Notes under the pieces: model-generated | What the model saw: only the letters and a program-made list of their open reading frames with translations | The model's database searches: none | Told to the model about the DNA's origin: nothing | In this document: piece by piece, positions 55,509-63,766 of the stretch | Layout: each line of letters opens with the position of its first letter | Position numbering within the stretch: position 1 is the stretch's first letter | NCBI GenBank assembly: GCA_031431125.1 | Contig: JANPCX010000025.1 | Coordinates: forward strand, 62,001 to 126,000 | DNA length: 64,000 bases | Direction: 5' to 3' | Origin: JANPCX01 sp031431125 | GTDB taxonomy: Bacteria; Pseudomonadota; Gammaproteobacteria; Burkholderiales; Burkholderiaceae_C | Program-made: the position numbers and the translations under genes

Positions 55509-56585
55509 TCAACCCGGCAAACGCGCACGCCGCGTCGAGCCCCGCGGCACGATCTCGAAACCGAGGTCGAGTGTGCTGCGCGCCGGGGTTTCACCGCGGA
55601 TGCGCTGCAGCAGCAAACGCGCCGCCGCGCCGCCCATCTGGTAGCGCTGCACGCGCACGGTGGTCAGCGCCGGCACGAACTCGCGCGCTGCCTCGATGTC
55701 GTCGTAGCCGGCAATGCCGATGTCGCCCGGCACCGCGATGCCACGCCGCATGGCCTCAAGCAGGCAGCCAATGGCCATCAGGTCGCTGGTGCAGAACACC
55801 GCATCGATGTCCGGATGGCGCGCCAGCAATTCGACCAACGCCGCCGCGCCGCCGGCCAGGCCGAGCTTGGTTTCCACCACCAGCCTGGCATCGACAACCA
55901 GCCCAAGTTCAGCCACAGCGCGCAGGTAGCCCGCTCTGCGCTGCGCCACGATCTGGTCGTTCAACGCCGGCGTCGTCACCAGCGCGATCTTGCGGTAGCC
56001 ACAGCGCGCCAGGTGCTCGACCATCGCATAACAGGCACCGTCGTTCGAGTAGCCAACGCCCATGTCGATCAGCGGCCCCGAAATGAGTGGCACCTCGACC
56101 ACCGGCACGGCCGCCTTTTCGAGCAGCCGGCGCGTCTGGTCGGCATGCACGTTGCCGGTCAAGGCCAGTGCTGCCACACGCTGGCCGAGGAAAGCCATGA
56201 CATGCTGCAACTCCACCTCGGGCGAGTAGCCGCTCAGGCCGAGCAGCAAGTTGAAGCCCTCGGGCGCGAGCACGTCGGTCATGCCCTGCACACGCTCGGC
56301 GAAGGCCGGGTTGTCGATGTAGGGCAGCACCACGCCGATGGTGTTGGACTTGTTGGACGCCAGGCCACCGGCGAGCAGGTTGGGGATGTAGCCCATGTGC
56401 TCCATCGCCGCGTGCACGCGGCTGCGTGTCGGCTCGGCAACGCTGGCCGGGTTGTTGAGCACGCGAGAGACGGTGATCGGCGCCACGCCGGCCTGCCGCG
56501 CCACGTCTTCGATGCGGTGCCCCTCACCACGGGAACGCACACGTTGCGGTTTCTTCTTTTCCACCCGACCCACCCCCCGATGCAC
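55509..56585 (-). CDS. LacI-family transcriptional regulator
   Basis: Up to 358 residues. Helix-turn-helix and hinge: IEDVARQAGVAPITVSRVLNN, then VHAAMEHMGYIPNLLAGGLA; periplasmic-binding-like effector domain from TIGVVLPYIDNPAF to YDDIEAAREFVPALTTVRV, most like GntR-type gluconate regulators in its hinge. Possible GTG starts at 56585, 56573 and 56564; the last has a G-rich ribosome site (GGGGGG) about nine bases ahead and may be the true one. An operator-like palindrome lies 15 bases upstream of 56585, suggesting autoregulation and control of the divergent operon. Confidence 0.93.
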   Translation of the reverse strand: MHRGVGRVEKKKPQRVRSRGEGHRIEDVARQAGVAPITVSRVLNNPASVAEPTRSRVHAAMEHMGYIPNLLAGGLASNKSNTIGVVLPYIDNPAFAERVQGMTDVLAPEGFNLLLGLSGYSPEVELQHVMAFLGQRVAALALTGNVHADQTRRLLEKAAVPVVEVPLISGPLIDMGVGYSNDGACYAMVEHLARCGYRKIALVTTPALNDQIVAQRRAGYLRAVAELGLVVDARLVVETKLGLAGGAAALVELLARHPDIDAVFCTSDLMAIGCLLEAMRRGIAVPGDIGIAGYDDIEAAREFVPALTTVRVQRYQMGGAAARLLLQRIRGETPARSTLDLGFEIVPRGSTRRARLPG

Positions 56586-56599
56586 CCGTCAGGTCGCAA

Positions 56600-56613
56600 T
56601 GGTAGCGCTACTC
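56600..56613. promoter_or_regulatory. LacI-type operator between regulator and catabolic operon
   Basis: TGGTAGCGCTACTC shares its first 12 bases with the perfect palindrome TGGTAGCGCTACCA and with the sites at 49823 and 49970; only the last two bases deviate. It sits between the divergent lacI-type gene and the sulfatase-fold gene. Clear -35/-10 boxes were not found on either side. Confidence 0.65.
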
Positions 56614-56662
56614 AAGTGCTTGCCGGCGGGCGCTTGTGCATTCCCCATTGGAGGGCCTGCCC

Positions 56663-58135
56663 ATGAGCACCGCCGCCGCGCGACACGTCATCCTCATCGT
56701 CTTCGACACGCTGCGCCGCGATGCGCTGGGCTGTTACGCCGAGGCCCCCGACTGGGGCGCCATCCACACACCCAACCTCAACGCCTTTGCGCGCGACGCG
56801 GTGACCTTCACCCGCGCCTACCCCGAGTCGTTGCCCACCTTGTGCGCCAGGCGGGCGATCTACACCGGGCAGCGCACCTATCCCTTTCACAACGGCGACT
56901 TCGGCGCCAGCAAGAGCGACTTTGTCAGCTTTCTCGCCGGCTGGGGCCCGATCCCCGACGAGCAACACACCCTGTCGGAAATCTTCTCGGAGCACAACTT
57001 CCGCACCGGCCTGGTCTCGGACCTATACCACCAGTTCAAGCCGGGCAAGAACTTCTGGCGCGGCTTCGAGCAATGGAGCTTCATCCGCGGTCAGGAGGCC
57101 GACCACGCACGCAGTGGCCCGCTGCCCACGCAAGAGGAGATCGACCGTTGGATCCCGCGCCAATTCCAGCAGCTGCACCAGCAGGTGCTGCAGTACGGCG
57201 GCAAGCAGTACACCTCACGCTGGTTCGACAGCAAGGCGCTGCTGAACATGCGCGACCGCGTGCGCGAAGAGCTGTGGTTCAACGCGCAGGTGATGCAGGA
57301 GTCGGCACGCTGGGTGGAGCAGAACCACAAGGGCGAAAGGCTGTTCCTTACGGTGGAGTGTTTCGATCCGCACGAACCCTGGTTCGTGCCAGAACACTAC
57401 CGCCGCCGCTACGACCCGCAGGACGGCCCCGAGCAGGTGGTCTCGCCCTACGCCGAGATCCCCGACCTGGACCCTGATCTGCTGCGCCGCACGCGTGGCA
57501 ACTACGCCGGCCTGGTGGAGATGTGCGACCGCTGGTTTGGCCATCTGATGGAGACGCTGCGCGTCACCGGCGTGCTCGACGAGGCGCTGGTCGTCGTCAC
57601 CTCCGACCATGGCCACTCGCTGTGGGAGCGCCGTGGCTTCATCGGCAAACGCGCCTACCCGTCGGACCCCGAGGTCTTCGACCTGCCGCTGATGGTGCGC
57701 CACCCCGGCAAGCTGGGCGCCGGCACACGCTGCGACGCCTGGGTGCAGGCGCATGACCTGGCCGCCACGGTGCTTGAAGCCGCAGGCGTGCAGCCGCCCG
57801 AGGCGATGGACGGCAAGTCCTTCTACGGCACGGCGTTTGCCAGTGCAGCGCCGATCCGCGAGCACGTCACGGTGGGCTTCGGCTCGGCGATGACGGTGAT
57901 CGACCAGGACTGGTGGTTCAACTGCAAGGTCAACGGCCTGGGGCCGCTGCTCTTTCGTGCCGACCGTGCGCGCAGCGGCGAAAGCAACCTCGCCGACCAG
58001 TACCCCGCGCTGGCGCGCCAGCTCTTCGCCAAGGGCCTGGCCGACGCAGGTGGCTCGTTCCCTTCGTTCCTGCTCGAGCGCGCTGCGCTGTGGCCCGACG
58101 CCACCGGCTCCAGCCAGTTCAACGCCGCCGCGTGA
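56663..58135 (+). CDS. Sulfatase-fold hydrolase lacking the formylglycine Cys
   Basis: 490 residues of the alkaline-phosphatase/sulfatase superfamily. The ATG at 56663 has a GGAGGG ribosome site. Metal-site segments are LIVFDTLRRDALGCY (start) and VVVTSDHGHSLWERRGFIGK (near 310-330). At the nucleophile position the classical C-x-P/A-S-R is replaced by T59-L-C61-A-R in LPTLCARRAIYTG: aligning the TG that ends the motif puts Thr59, not a Cys or Ser, at the formylglycine site. Thr nucleophiles occur in phosphotransferase relatives, so the enzyme may cleave phosphate or phosphonate esters, or sulfate by another route. No signal peptide, so cytoplasmic. First gene of the rightward catabolic operon. 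Confidence 0.87.
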   Translation: MSTAAARHVILIVFDTLRRDALGCYAEAPDWGAIHTPNLNAFARDAVTFTRAYPESLPTLCARRAIYTGQRTYPFHNGDFGASKSDFVSFLAGWGPIPDEQHTLSEIFSEHNFRTGLVSDLYHQFKPGKNFWRGFEQWSFIRGQEADHARSGPLPTQEEIDRWIPRQFQQLHQQVLQYGGKQYTSRWFDSKALLNMRDRVREELWFNAQVMQESARWVEQNHKGERLFLTVECFDPHEPWFVPEHYRRRYDPQDGPEQVVSPYAEIPDLDPDLLRRTRGNYAGLVEMCDRWFGHLMETLRVTGVLDEALVVVTSDHGHSLWERRGFIGKRAYPSDPEVFDLPLMVRHPGKLGAGTRCDAWVQAHDLAATVLEAAGVQPPEAMDGKSFYGTAFASAAPIREHVTVGFGSAMTVIDQDWWFNCKVNGLGPLLFRADRARSGESNLADQYPALARQLFAKGLADAGGSFPSFLLERAALWPDATGSSQFNAAA

Positions 58136-58191
58136 CGGTCGGCAGCGCCACCCACATCACCTTTCCCACCCCACCCCAGGAGCCCACCGCA

Positions 58192-59409
58192 ATGGCCCGG
58201 CAAACAACCGTCACGGCACTGGAAACACTCTCGTGCAGCGCCGGCTGGCGCAACTACTACTTCGTCAAACTCAGCACCTCCGACGGCCTGGTCGGCTGGA
58301 GCGAATTCGATGAAGGCTTCGGCTCGCCCGGCGTCGGCGCGGTGATCGCCCAGCTGGCGCCGCGGGTGGTGGGCCAGCCGGTGATGCTGCACGAGCGGCT
58401 GCGTGAGGTCTTGTTCTGCGCCACGCGCCCGGGCGCCGGCGGCGTGGTCGGCCAGGCACTGGGTGCGATCGAAAACGCCATGCTCGACGCCAAGGCCAAG
58501 CTGCTGGGTGTGCCTTGTGTCGAGCTGCTCGGCGGCAAGGTGCGCGACCGCATGCGCGTCTATTGGTCGCACTGCGTGACCTGGCGGGCCGGGCGTGTGC
58601 CGCACTACCAGCCGGTGATCACCGACCGCGCCGGCGTGCAGGCCCTCGGGCGCGAGGTGCGGGAGCGCGGTTTCACGGCGCTGAAGACCAACATCTGGCG
58701 CTACGAGGACGGCAAGATCCTCGGTTGGGCCGCCGGTTTCGGCCGCCCCTTCGCGCCCGAGCTCAACGTCGATCGCAAGTTGATACGCGGCCTGCGCGAG
58801 CACCTGGAAACGCTGCGCGAAGCCGCCGGCCCTGACGTCGACATCCTGCTCGACCTCAACTTCAACGCCAAGACCGAGGGCTACCTGGCCATCCTGCGCG
58901 AGCTGAAGGATCTGGACCTGTTGTGGGTGGAGATCGATACGCGCGACGCGCAGGCACTGGCCACCATCCGCCAGCACAGTGCGCACCCCATCGCCTCGTG
59001 CGAGACGCTGATCGGCGTGCAGCAGTTCCTGCCTTTCCTGCGCACCCAGGCCATCGACGTGGCCATCGTCGACACGCCGTGGAACGGCGTCTGGCAGTCG
59101 ATGAAGATCGCCGCGGCGGCCGAAGCGCATGAGGTCAACGTGGCCTGCCACAACTTCTACGGCCACCTGTGCACGATGATGAACGCGCACTTCTGTGCCG
59201 CGGTGCCCAACCTGCGCATCATGGAAGTCGACATCGACCGCATCGCGTGGGACCACGAGCTCTTCACGCACGTGCCCGAGTACATCGACGGCCATCTGCT
59301 GCTGCCCGAGCGCCCGGGCTGGGGCACCGAACCGATCGAAGCAGCGCTGCGCCGCCACCCCCCGCTGGCCGAGCACGGCCTGCTCGGCCACCACCGCACA
59401 CAAACCTGA
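58192..59409 (+). CDS. Mandelate racemase/enolase-superfamily enzyme, copy 2
   Basis: 405 residues from the ATG at 58192, with AGGAG ahead of it. All catalytic positions of copy 1 are kept: ALKTN (Lys-x-Asn), LLDLNFN, WVEID, ASCETL (Gly before the Glu replaced by Cys), VDTPWNG and CHNFYGHLCTMMN. The two copies diverge mainly around DLDLLWVEIDTRDAQALATIR and the C-terminal tail. They may act on two epimers or on successive acids of one pathway. It is followed after 7 bases by the GMC gene. Confidence 0.9.
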   Translation: MARQTTVTALETLSCSAGWRNYYFVKLSTSDGLVGWSEFDEGFGSPGVGAVIAQLAPRVVGQPVMLHERLREVLFCATRPGAGGVVGQALGAIENAMLDAKAKLLGVPCVELLGGKVRDRMRVYWSHCVTWRAGRVPHYQPVITDRAGVQALGREVRERGFTALKTNIWRYEDGKILGWAAGFGRPFAPELNVDRKLIRGLREHLETLREAAGPDVDILLDLNFNAKTEGYLAILRELKDLDLLWVEIDTRDAQALATIRQHSAHPIASCETLIGVQQFLPFLRTQAIDVAIVDTPWNGVWQSMKIAAAAEAHEVNVACHNFYGHLCTMMNAHFCAAVPNLRIMEVDIDRIAWDHELFTHVPEYIDGHLLLPERPGWGTEPIEAALRRHPPLAEHGLLGHHRTQT

Positions 59410-59416
59410 CCCGCGC

Positions 59417-61015
59417 ATGAACGATTCCGTTGACGTCCTCATCATCGGTGCCGGTGCTTCAGGCGCCGCCATCGCCTGGAGCCTGGCCGACACGCGCATG
59501 CGCATCCTGTGCCTGGAGCAGGGCGACTGGGTGCAGTCCAGCGACTACCCCAGCAACGGGCGCGACTGGGAAGAGCGCCAGTTCAGTGATTTCGCCATCA
59601 GCCCCAACCGGCGCGGCCACGCAGTGGACTACCCGATCAACGAAGACGCGTCGCCCATCAAGGTGGCCAACTACAACGGTGTCGGTGGCGGCACCATCCT
59701 GTACGCCGGGCATTTCCCGCGCATGCACCCATCGGACTTTCGTGTGCGCACGCTCGATGGCGTGGCCGACGACTGGCCCATCGACTACGCCACGCTGGCG
59801 CCCTACTACGCGCTGAACGACCGCATGATGGGCATCGCCGCGCTTGCCGGTGACCCCGCCTACCCACCCAAAGAAGCGGTGCTGCCGCCGCTGCCGCTGG
59901 GCAAGACGGGCATGAAATTCGGCCAGGCGATGAACCAGTTGGGCTGGCACTGGTGGCCGGCTGACAGCGCCATCGCCACGCAAGACTACGAAGGCCGCGC
60001 CAAGTGCATCAACCTGGGCCACTGCATTGCCGGCTGCGCCCAGGGTGCCAAATCCAGCACCGACATCACCTACTGGCCCGAGGCCATCCGCAACCGCGTC
60101 GAGCTGCGCACGCGCTGCCGCGTGCGCGAGATCACGACCAACGATGAGGGCATGGCCACAGGCGCCATCTACTTCGACGCCGCCGGCGTCGAACACTTCC
60201 AGGCCGCCGAGGTGGTGATCGCGGCCTGCAACGGCATCGGCACACCACGGCTGCTGCTGAACTCGGCGTCGCGCCAGTTTCCCGATGGCCTGGCCAACCG
60301 CAGCGGGCAAGTCGGCCGCAACCTGATGTTCCATCCCTACGCCTCGATCCGTGGCTTCTTCGATGAGCCGCTGGACGGCCACCGCGGCCCGCACATCGGC
60401 ATCTGGAGCCAGCAGTTCTACGAGACCGATGCCACGCGAGGTTTCGTGCGTGGCTACACCTACCAATTCAACCGCGGCCTCGGCCCGGTGGTGACGGCGA
60501 TGGTGGGCATGGCCAGTGGCCTCGTGCCCTGGGGCGAAGGCCACCACGACGCCTACCGCCGGCTGTTCGACCGCAGCGCGGGCATGGTGGCGATCTGCGA
60601 AGACCTGCCCGAGGCCCACAACCGCGTCACGCTCGATCCTGTGCTGCGCGACTCGAACGGCATTGCAGCGCCGCGCATCGAATACACGCTGAGCGAAAAC
60701 AGCCGCCGCATGCTCGACCACTCGGTGGCACGCGGCCGCGACATCATGGCCGCCGCCGGTGCCAGCGAGGTGCTGGCCGACAGCCCGTTGATCGGCGCCG
60801 GCTGGCACCTGATGGGCACCGCGCGCATGGGCCGCGACCCGGCTACCTCGGTGGTCAACGAATGGGGCCGCTGCCACGACGTGAAGAACCTGTTCATCGT
60901 CGACGGCAGCGTGTTTGTCACCTCCGGCGGGGTCAACCCGACGGCCACCATCCAGGCCTTGGCGCTGTACGTCGCCGACAACATCAAACAACGCCTGGCC
61001 AACCTCTTCGACTGA
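59417..61015 (+). CDS. GMC-family FAD oxidoreductase (gluconate/fructose dehydrogenase type)
   Basis: 532 residues. FAD-binding GAGASG at 11-16, second FAD motif NGVGGGTILYAGHFPR (near 95), CIAGCAQGAKSSTD, and the GMC C-terminal block with the catalytic His in GAGWHLMGTARMG and then GSVFVTSGGVNPTATIQALAL. Closest in layout to the large subunit of membrane gluconate 2-dehydrogenases and related sugar/polyol dehydrogenases. Those are exported through a Tat signal on the large or small subunit; here residue 1 starts directly at the FAD fold, so it appears cytoplasmic. The small-subunit-like gene follows 14 bases downstream. Confidence 0.92.
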   Translation: MNDSVDVLIIGAGASGAAIAWSLADTRMRILCLEQGDWVQSSDYPSNGRDWEERQFSDFAISPNRRGHAVDYPINEDASPIKVANYNGVGGGTILYAGHFPRMHPSDFRVRTLDGVADDWPIDYATLAPYYALNDRMMGIAALAGDPAYPPKEAVLPPLPLGKTGMKFGQAMNQLGWHWWPADSAIATQDYEGRAKCINLGHCIAGCAQGAKSSTDITYWPEAIRNRVELRTRCRVREITTNDEGMATGAIYFDAAGVEHFQAAEVVIAACNGIGTPRLLLNSASRQFPDGLANRSGQVGRNLMFHPYASIRGFFDEPLDGHRGPHIGIWSQQFYETDATRGFVRGYTYQFNRGLGPVVTAMVGMASGLVPWGEGHHDAYRRLFDRSAGMVAICEDLPEAHNRVTLDPVLRDSNGIAAPRIEYTLSENSRRMLDHSVARGRDIMAAAGASEVLADSPLIGAGWHLMGTARMGRDPATSVVNEWGRCHDVKNLFIVDGSVFVTSGGVNPTATIQALALYVADNIKQRLANLFD

Positions 61016-61029
61016 GAAGCCGCGATGAC

Positions 61030-61503
61030 ATGAACCTGATCAAGCCCCAGAGCGTCGCAATGCCGCCATCTCCGTTGACCGAACCCGAGCGGCGCACGCT
61101 GCGTTGCGCGGTCGCGCTGATGATCCCGGCCAGTGCCAAGCATGACCTGCCCGGTGCTGATGACGAGACCATCTTTGCCGACATCGTGCGCTCGCTGGGG
61201 CGCGATGCACGCGCGGTGCGCGAAGCGCTGGCGCTGCTGGATGCACTGGGCGCCGCGCCACTCGACAGCCTGTCAGCGCCGCAGCAAATGGCCGTGGTGC
61301 AGCGCTTGCGCCAGGAGCACGCACTGCTGTGCCACACCCTGGCCAACGTCACCACGCGCTGCTACTACCGCGACGAACGCACGATGCTGTCGCTGGGCAT
61401 GCAGGCGCGGCCGCCCTTCCCGCTGGGCTTCAGCGTCGAAGAGGGCGACTGGTCGCTGCTCGACCCGGTGCGCCAGCGGCCGCCGCTGTACCGCCCGGTC
61501 TGA
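61030..61503 (+). CDS. Gluconate 2-dehydrogenase subunit 3-like protein
   Basis: 157 residues from the ATG at 61030. TEPERRTLRCAVALMIPASAKHDLPGADD is the conserved start of the subunit 3 family (usual pattern: L-T-x-x-E-x-x-T-L-x-A-x-x-x-x-x-I-P), and the C-terminal half carries YYRDERTMLSLGMQARPPFPLGF. This family binds and matures the GMC dehydrogenase encoded upstream. No Tat or Sec signal is seen, agreeing with a cytoplasmic complex, and no cytochrome c subunit gene is nearby to take the electrons. Confidence 0.85.
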   Translation: MNLIKPQSVAMPPSPLTEPERRTLRCAVALMIPASAKHDLPGADDETIFADIVRSLGRDARAVREALALLDALGAAPLDSLSAPQQMAVVQRLRQEHALLCHTLANVTTRCYYRDERTMLSLGMQARPPFPLGFSVEEGDWSLLDPVRQRPPLYRPV

Positions 61504-61516
61504 GAGCGGGCATTCG

Positions 61517-63745
61517 ATGGACTTCCCAGGTCACGTCAGTACCAGCTACCGCGAGTCACAACCATGGCTCGAACCGGTGGTACGACCACCCCCCGGCGCG
61601 CCCAATGTCGTCATCGTCGAGCTCGACGATGTCGGCTTCGCGCAGCTGGGCTGTTATGGCTCGACGCTGCAGACGCCGCGGCTAGACGCCTTGGCGCGTG
61701 GTGGGCGGCGCTACAACAACTTCCACACCACGGCGATGTGCTCGCCGACGCGCGCGGCGCTGCTCACCGGCCGCAACCACCACGCCGTGGGCATGGGCAT
61801 GATCTCCGACTGGTGCACCGGCTACCCCGGCTACCGCGGCGAGATCGCGCCCGAGGCCGGCACGCTGGCCGAGATGCTGCAAGCCCATGGCTACAGCTGT
61901 TTGGCCATTGGCAAATGGCACCTCGCGCGAGTGCGCGACTGGAGCGCCGCAGGCCCCTTCGCGCAATGGCCGCTGGGGCGTGGGTTTGATCGTTACTACG
62001 GCTTTCTCACCTCGCTGTCGGACCACTGGAACCCCGAGCTGATCAGCGACAACCACGCCATTCCAACTCCGCGGCGGCCCGGCTACCACCTCACTGAAGA
62101 CCTCGTCGACCAGACCATCCAGATGGTGCGCGCGCAGCAGGCCGTAGCGCCCGAGCAGCCCTTCTTCGCCTACCTGGCTTTGGGCGCCTGCCACTCGCCG
62201 CACCAGGCGCCGCAGCCTCACATCGCCCGCTACGCAGGCTCGTTTGACGAAGGCTGGGACGTGATGCGCCAGCGCTGGTTCGAACGCCAGTTGCAGCTCG
62301 GCGTGGTGCCTGCGGCGACGCAGCTGACACCGCGTCACGAGGCCGTGCGCGCCTGGAGCAAGCTGAGTGTTGACGAGCAGCGCCTGTGCGCGCGGCACCA
62401 GGAGGTCTTCGCCGGCTTCCTCAGCCATGCCGATGAACAGATTGGCCGCCTGGTGGATGCGCTGCAGACGCAGGGCGTGCTCGACAACACGCTGCTGGTG
62501 GTGCTGTCGGACAACGGCGCGACTGAGGAAGGCGGCGACTGGGGCGACGCCAACATCCGCTGCCACTACCAGTTCATCGACGAGCCCTTCGCGCACAAGC
62601 TGGCGCAGATCGATCAGCTCGGCACGGCGCACAGCTGGAGCAACTACCCACGTGGCTGGGGCCATGCCGGCAATACACCGCTGCGGCGCTACAAGATGCA
62701 CACCCACGGCGGCGGTGTGCGCGACCCCTTGATCGTGCATTGGCCCGCGCGCATCCGCCAGGGTGGCCTGGTGAGCCCGCAGTTCTGCCACTGCAATGAC
62801 ATCGTGCCAACGGTTCTCGAAGCCATCGGCATCACGCCGCCGCAGCAACTCAAGGGCGTGGCGCAGCTGCCGCTGCACGGCAGCAGCCTGCTCTACACCT
62901 TCGACGAGCCGCAGGCGCCGACGCGCAAGGCGGTGCAGTACTTCGAGCTGATGGGCAACCGCGGACTCTGGGCCAAGGGCTGGAAGGCCGTCACCGAACA
63001 CCACAAGGGCGATGACTTTGATGCCGACCGCTGGGAGCTCTACCACCTGGACAGCGACTTCGCCGAAAGCCGCGACCTCGCCGCCGAAGAGCCGGACAAG
63101 CTGAGCGAGCTCATCGGGCTGTGGTGGCAGGAGGCGAAGAAACACCTGGTGCTGCCGCTGGACGACCGCAGCGGCGAGCGCGGCGCGCTCACCTACCACG
63201 TGGCAACACGGCAGCGCTATGTCTACCAGCCCGGTGGTGGCCGCATCTCCGGCGCCGCCGCGCCACCGCTGGCCGACCGATCGTGGCGCCTCACCGCCGA
63301 CGTCACGCTGCAGGCACACACCGAGGGCGTGGTCTTCGCGGCGGGCAACCGATTCGGTGGCTGGGTGCTGTACCTGGTGGACTCGCGGCTGGTTTTTGAG
63401 TACGCCGGCCCGCAGCGCCGCTGGCTGCTGCGTTCGATGCAGGCGCTGCCCGTCGGGCGCATCGAGCTGGCCTTCACCTTTCGCAAGACTGCCGCGTGTG
63501 CCGGCATCGGCACGCTGCTGTGCAACGGCACTGCAATCGGCGAGCTGGCGATGCACGGGCTGTGGCCCTATGCACCGAATGCCGGTGGCCTGTACTGCGG
63601 CCTCGACGATGGCTGCCCGGCGAGCGAGCACTACACGCTGCCGTTTGCCTTCACCGGCAGCATCCACAGCGTGGTGGTCGAACCGGGCAGCCACGAGGCG
63701 CTCGATGGCCAAGCCGAGCTGCAGGTGCTGCTCAACGAAGACTGA
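61517..63745 (+). CDS. Arylsulfatase-type sulfatase (CSPTR) with C-terminal extension
   Basis: 742 residues from the ATG at 61517. N-terminal metal site VVIVELDDVGFAQLGCYG; formylglycine motif C75-S-P-T-R in MCSPTRAALLTGRNHH; IGKWHLA; LVVLSDNGATEEGGDWGD (metal Asp-Asn); then KMHTHGGGVRDPLIVHWP. The type I sulfatase core ends near residue 570; the remaining ~170 residues (from RQRYVYQPGGGRI) look like a separate beta-rich domain (LTADVTLQAHTEGVVFAAG...HSVVVEPG) resembling a lectin-like fold. No signal peptide, whereas most arylsulfatases of this size are exported. C75 should be converted to formylglycine by a maturase that is not encoded in the window. Confidence 0.92.
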   Translation: MDFPGHVSTSYRESQPWLEPVVRPPPGAPNVVIVELDDVGFAQLGCYGSTLQTPRLDALARGGRRYNNFHTTAMCSPTRAALLTGRNHHAVGMGMISDWCTGYPGYRGEIAPEAGTLAEMLQAHGYSCLAIGKWHLARVRDWSAAGPFAQWPLGRGFDRYYGFLTSLSDHWNPELISDNHAIPTPRRPGYHLTEDLVDQTIQMVRAQQAVAPEQPFFAYLALGACHSPHQAPQPHIARYAGSFDEGWDVMRQRWFERQLQLGVVPAATQLTPRHEAVRAWSKLSVDEQRLCARHQEVFAGFLSHADEQIGRLVDALQTQGVLDNTLLVVLSDNGATEEGGDWGDANIRCHYQFIDEPFAHKLAQIDQLGTAHSWSNYPRGWGHAGNTPLRRYKMHTHGGGVRDPLIVHWPARIRQGGLVSPQFCHCNDIVPTVLEAIGITPPQQLKGVAQLPLHGSSLLYTFDEPQAPTRKAVQYFELMGNRGLWAKGWKAVTEHHKGDDFDADRWELYHLDSDFAESRDLAAEEPDKLSELIGLWWQEAKKHLVLPLDDRSGERGALTYHVATRQRYVYQPGGGRISGAAAPPLADRSWRLTADVTLQAHTEGVVFAAGNRFGGWVLYLVDSRLVFEYAGPQRRWLLRSMQALPVGRIELAFTFRKTAACAGIGTLLCNGTAIGELAMHGLWPYAPNAGGLYCGLDDGCPASEHYTLPFAFTGSIHSVVVEPGSHEALDGQAELQVLLNED

Positions 63746-63766
63746 ATTCAACCTGGAAACATGCAC

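Noticed and set aside
57823..59505. 560-codon open frame on the minus strand
   Set aside because: Antisense to enolase copy 2, whose catalytic residues are all readable on the plus strand.
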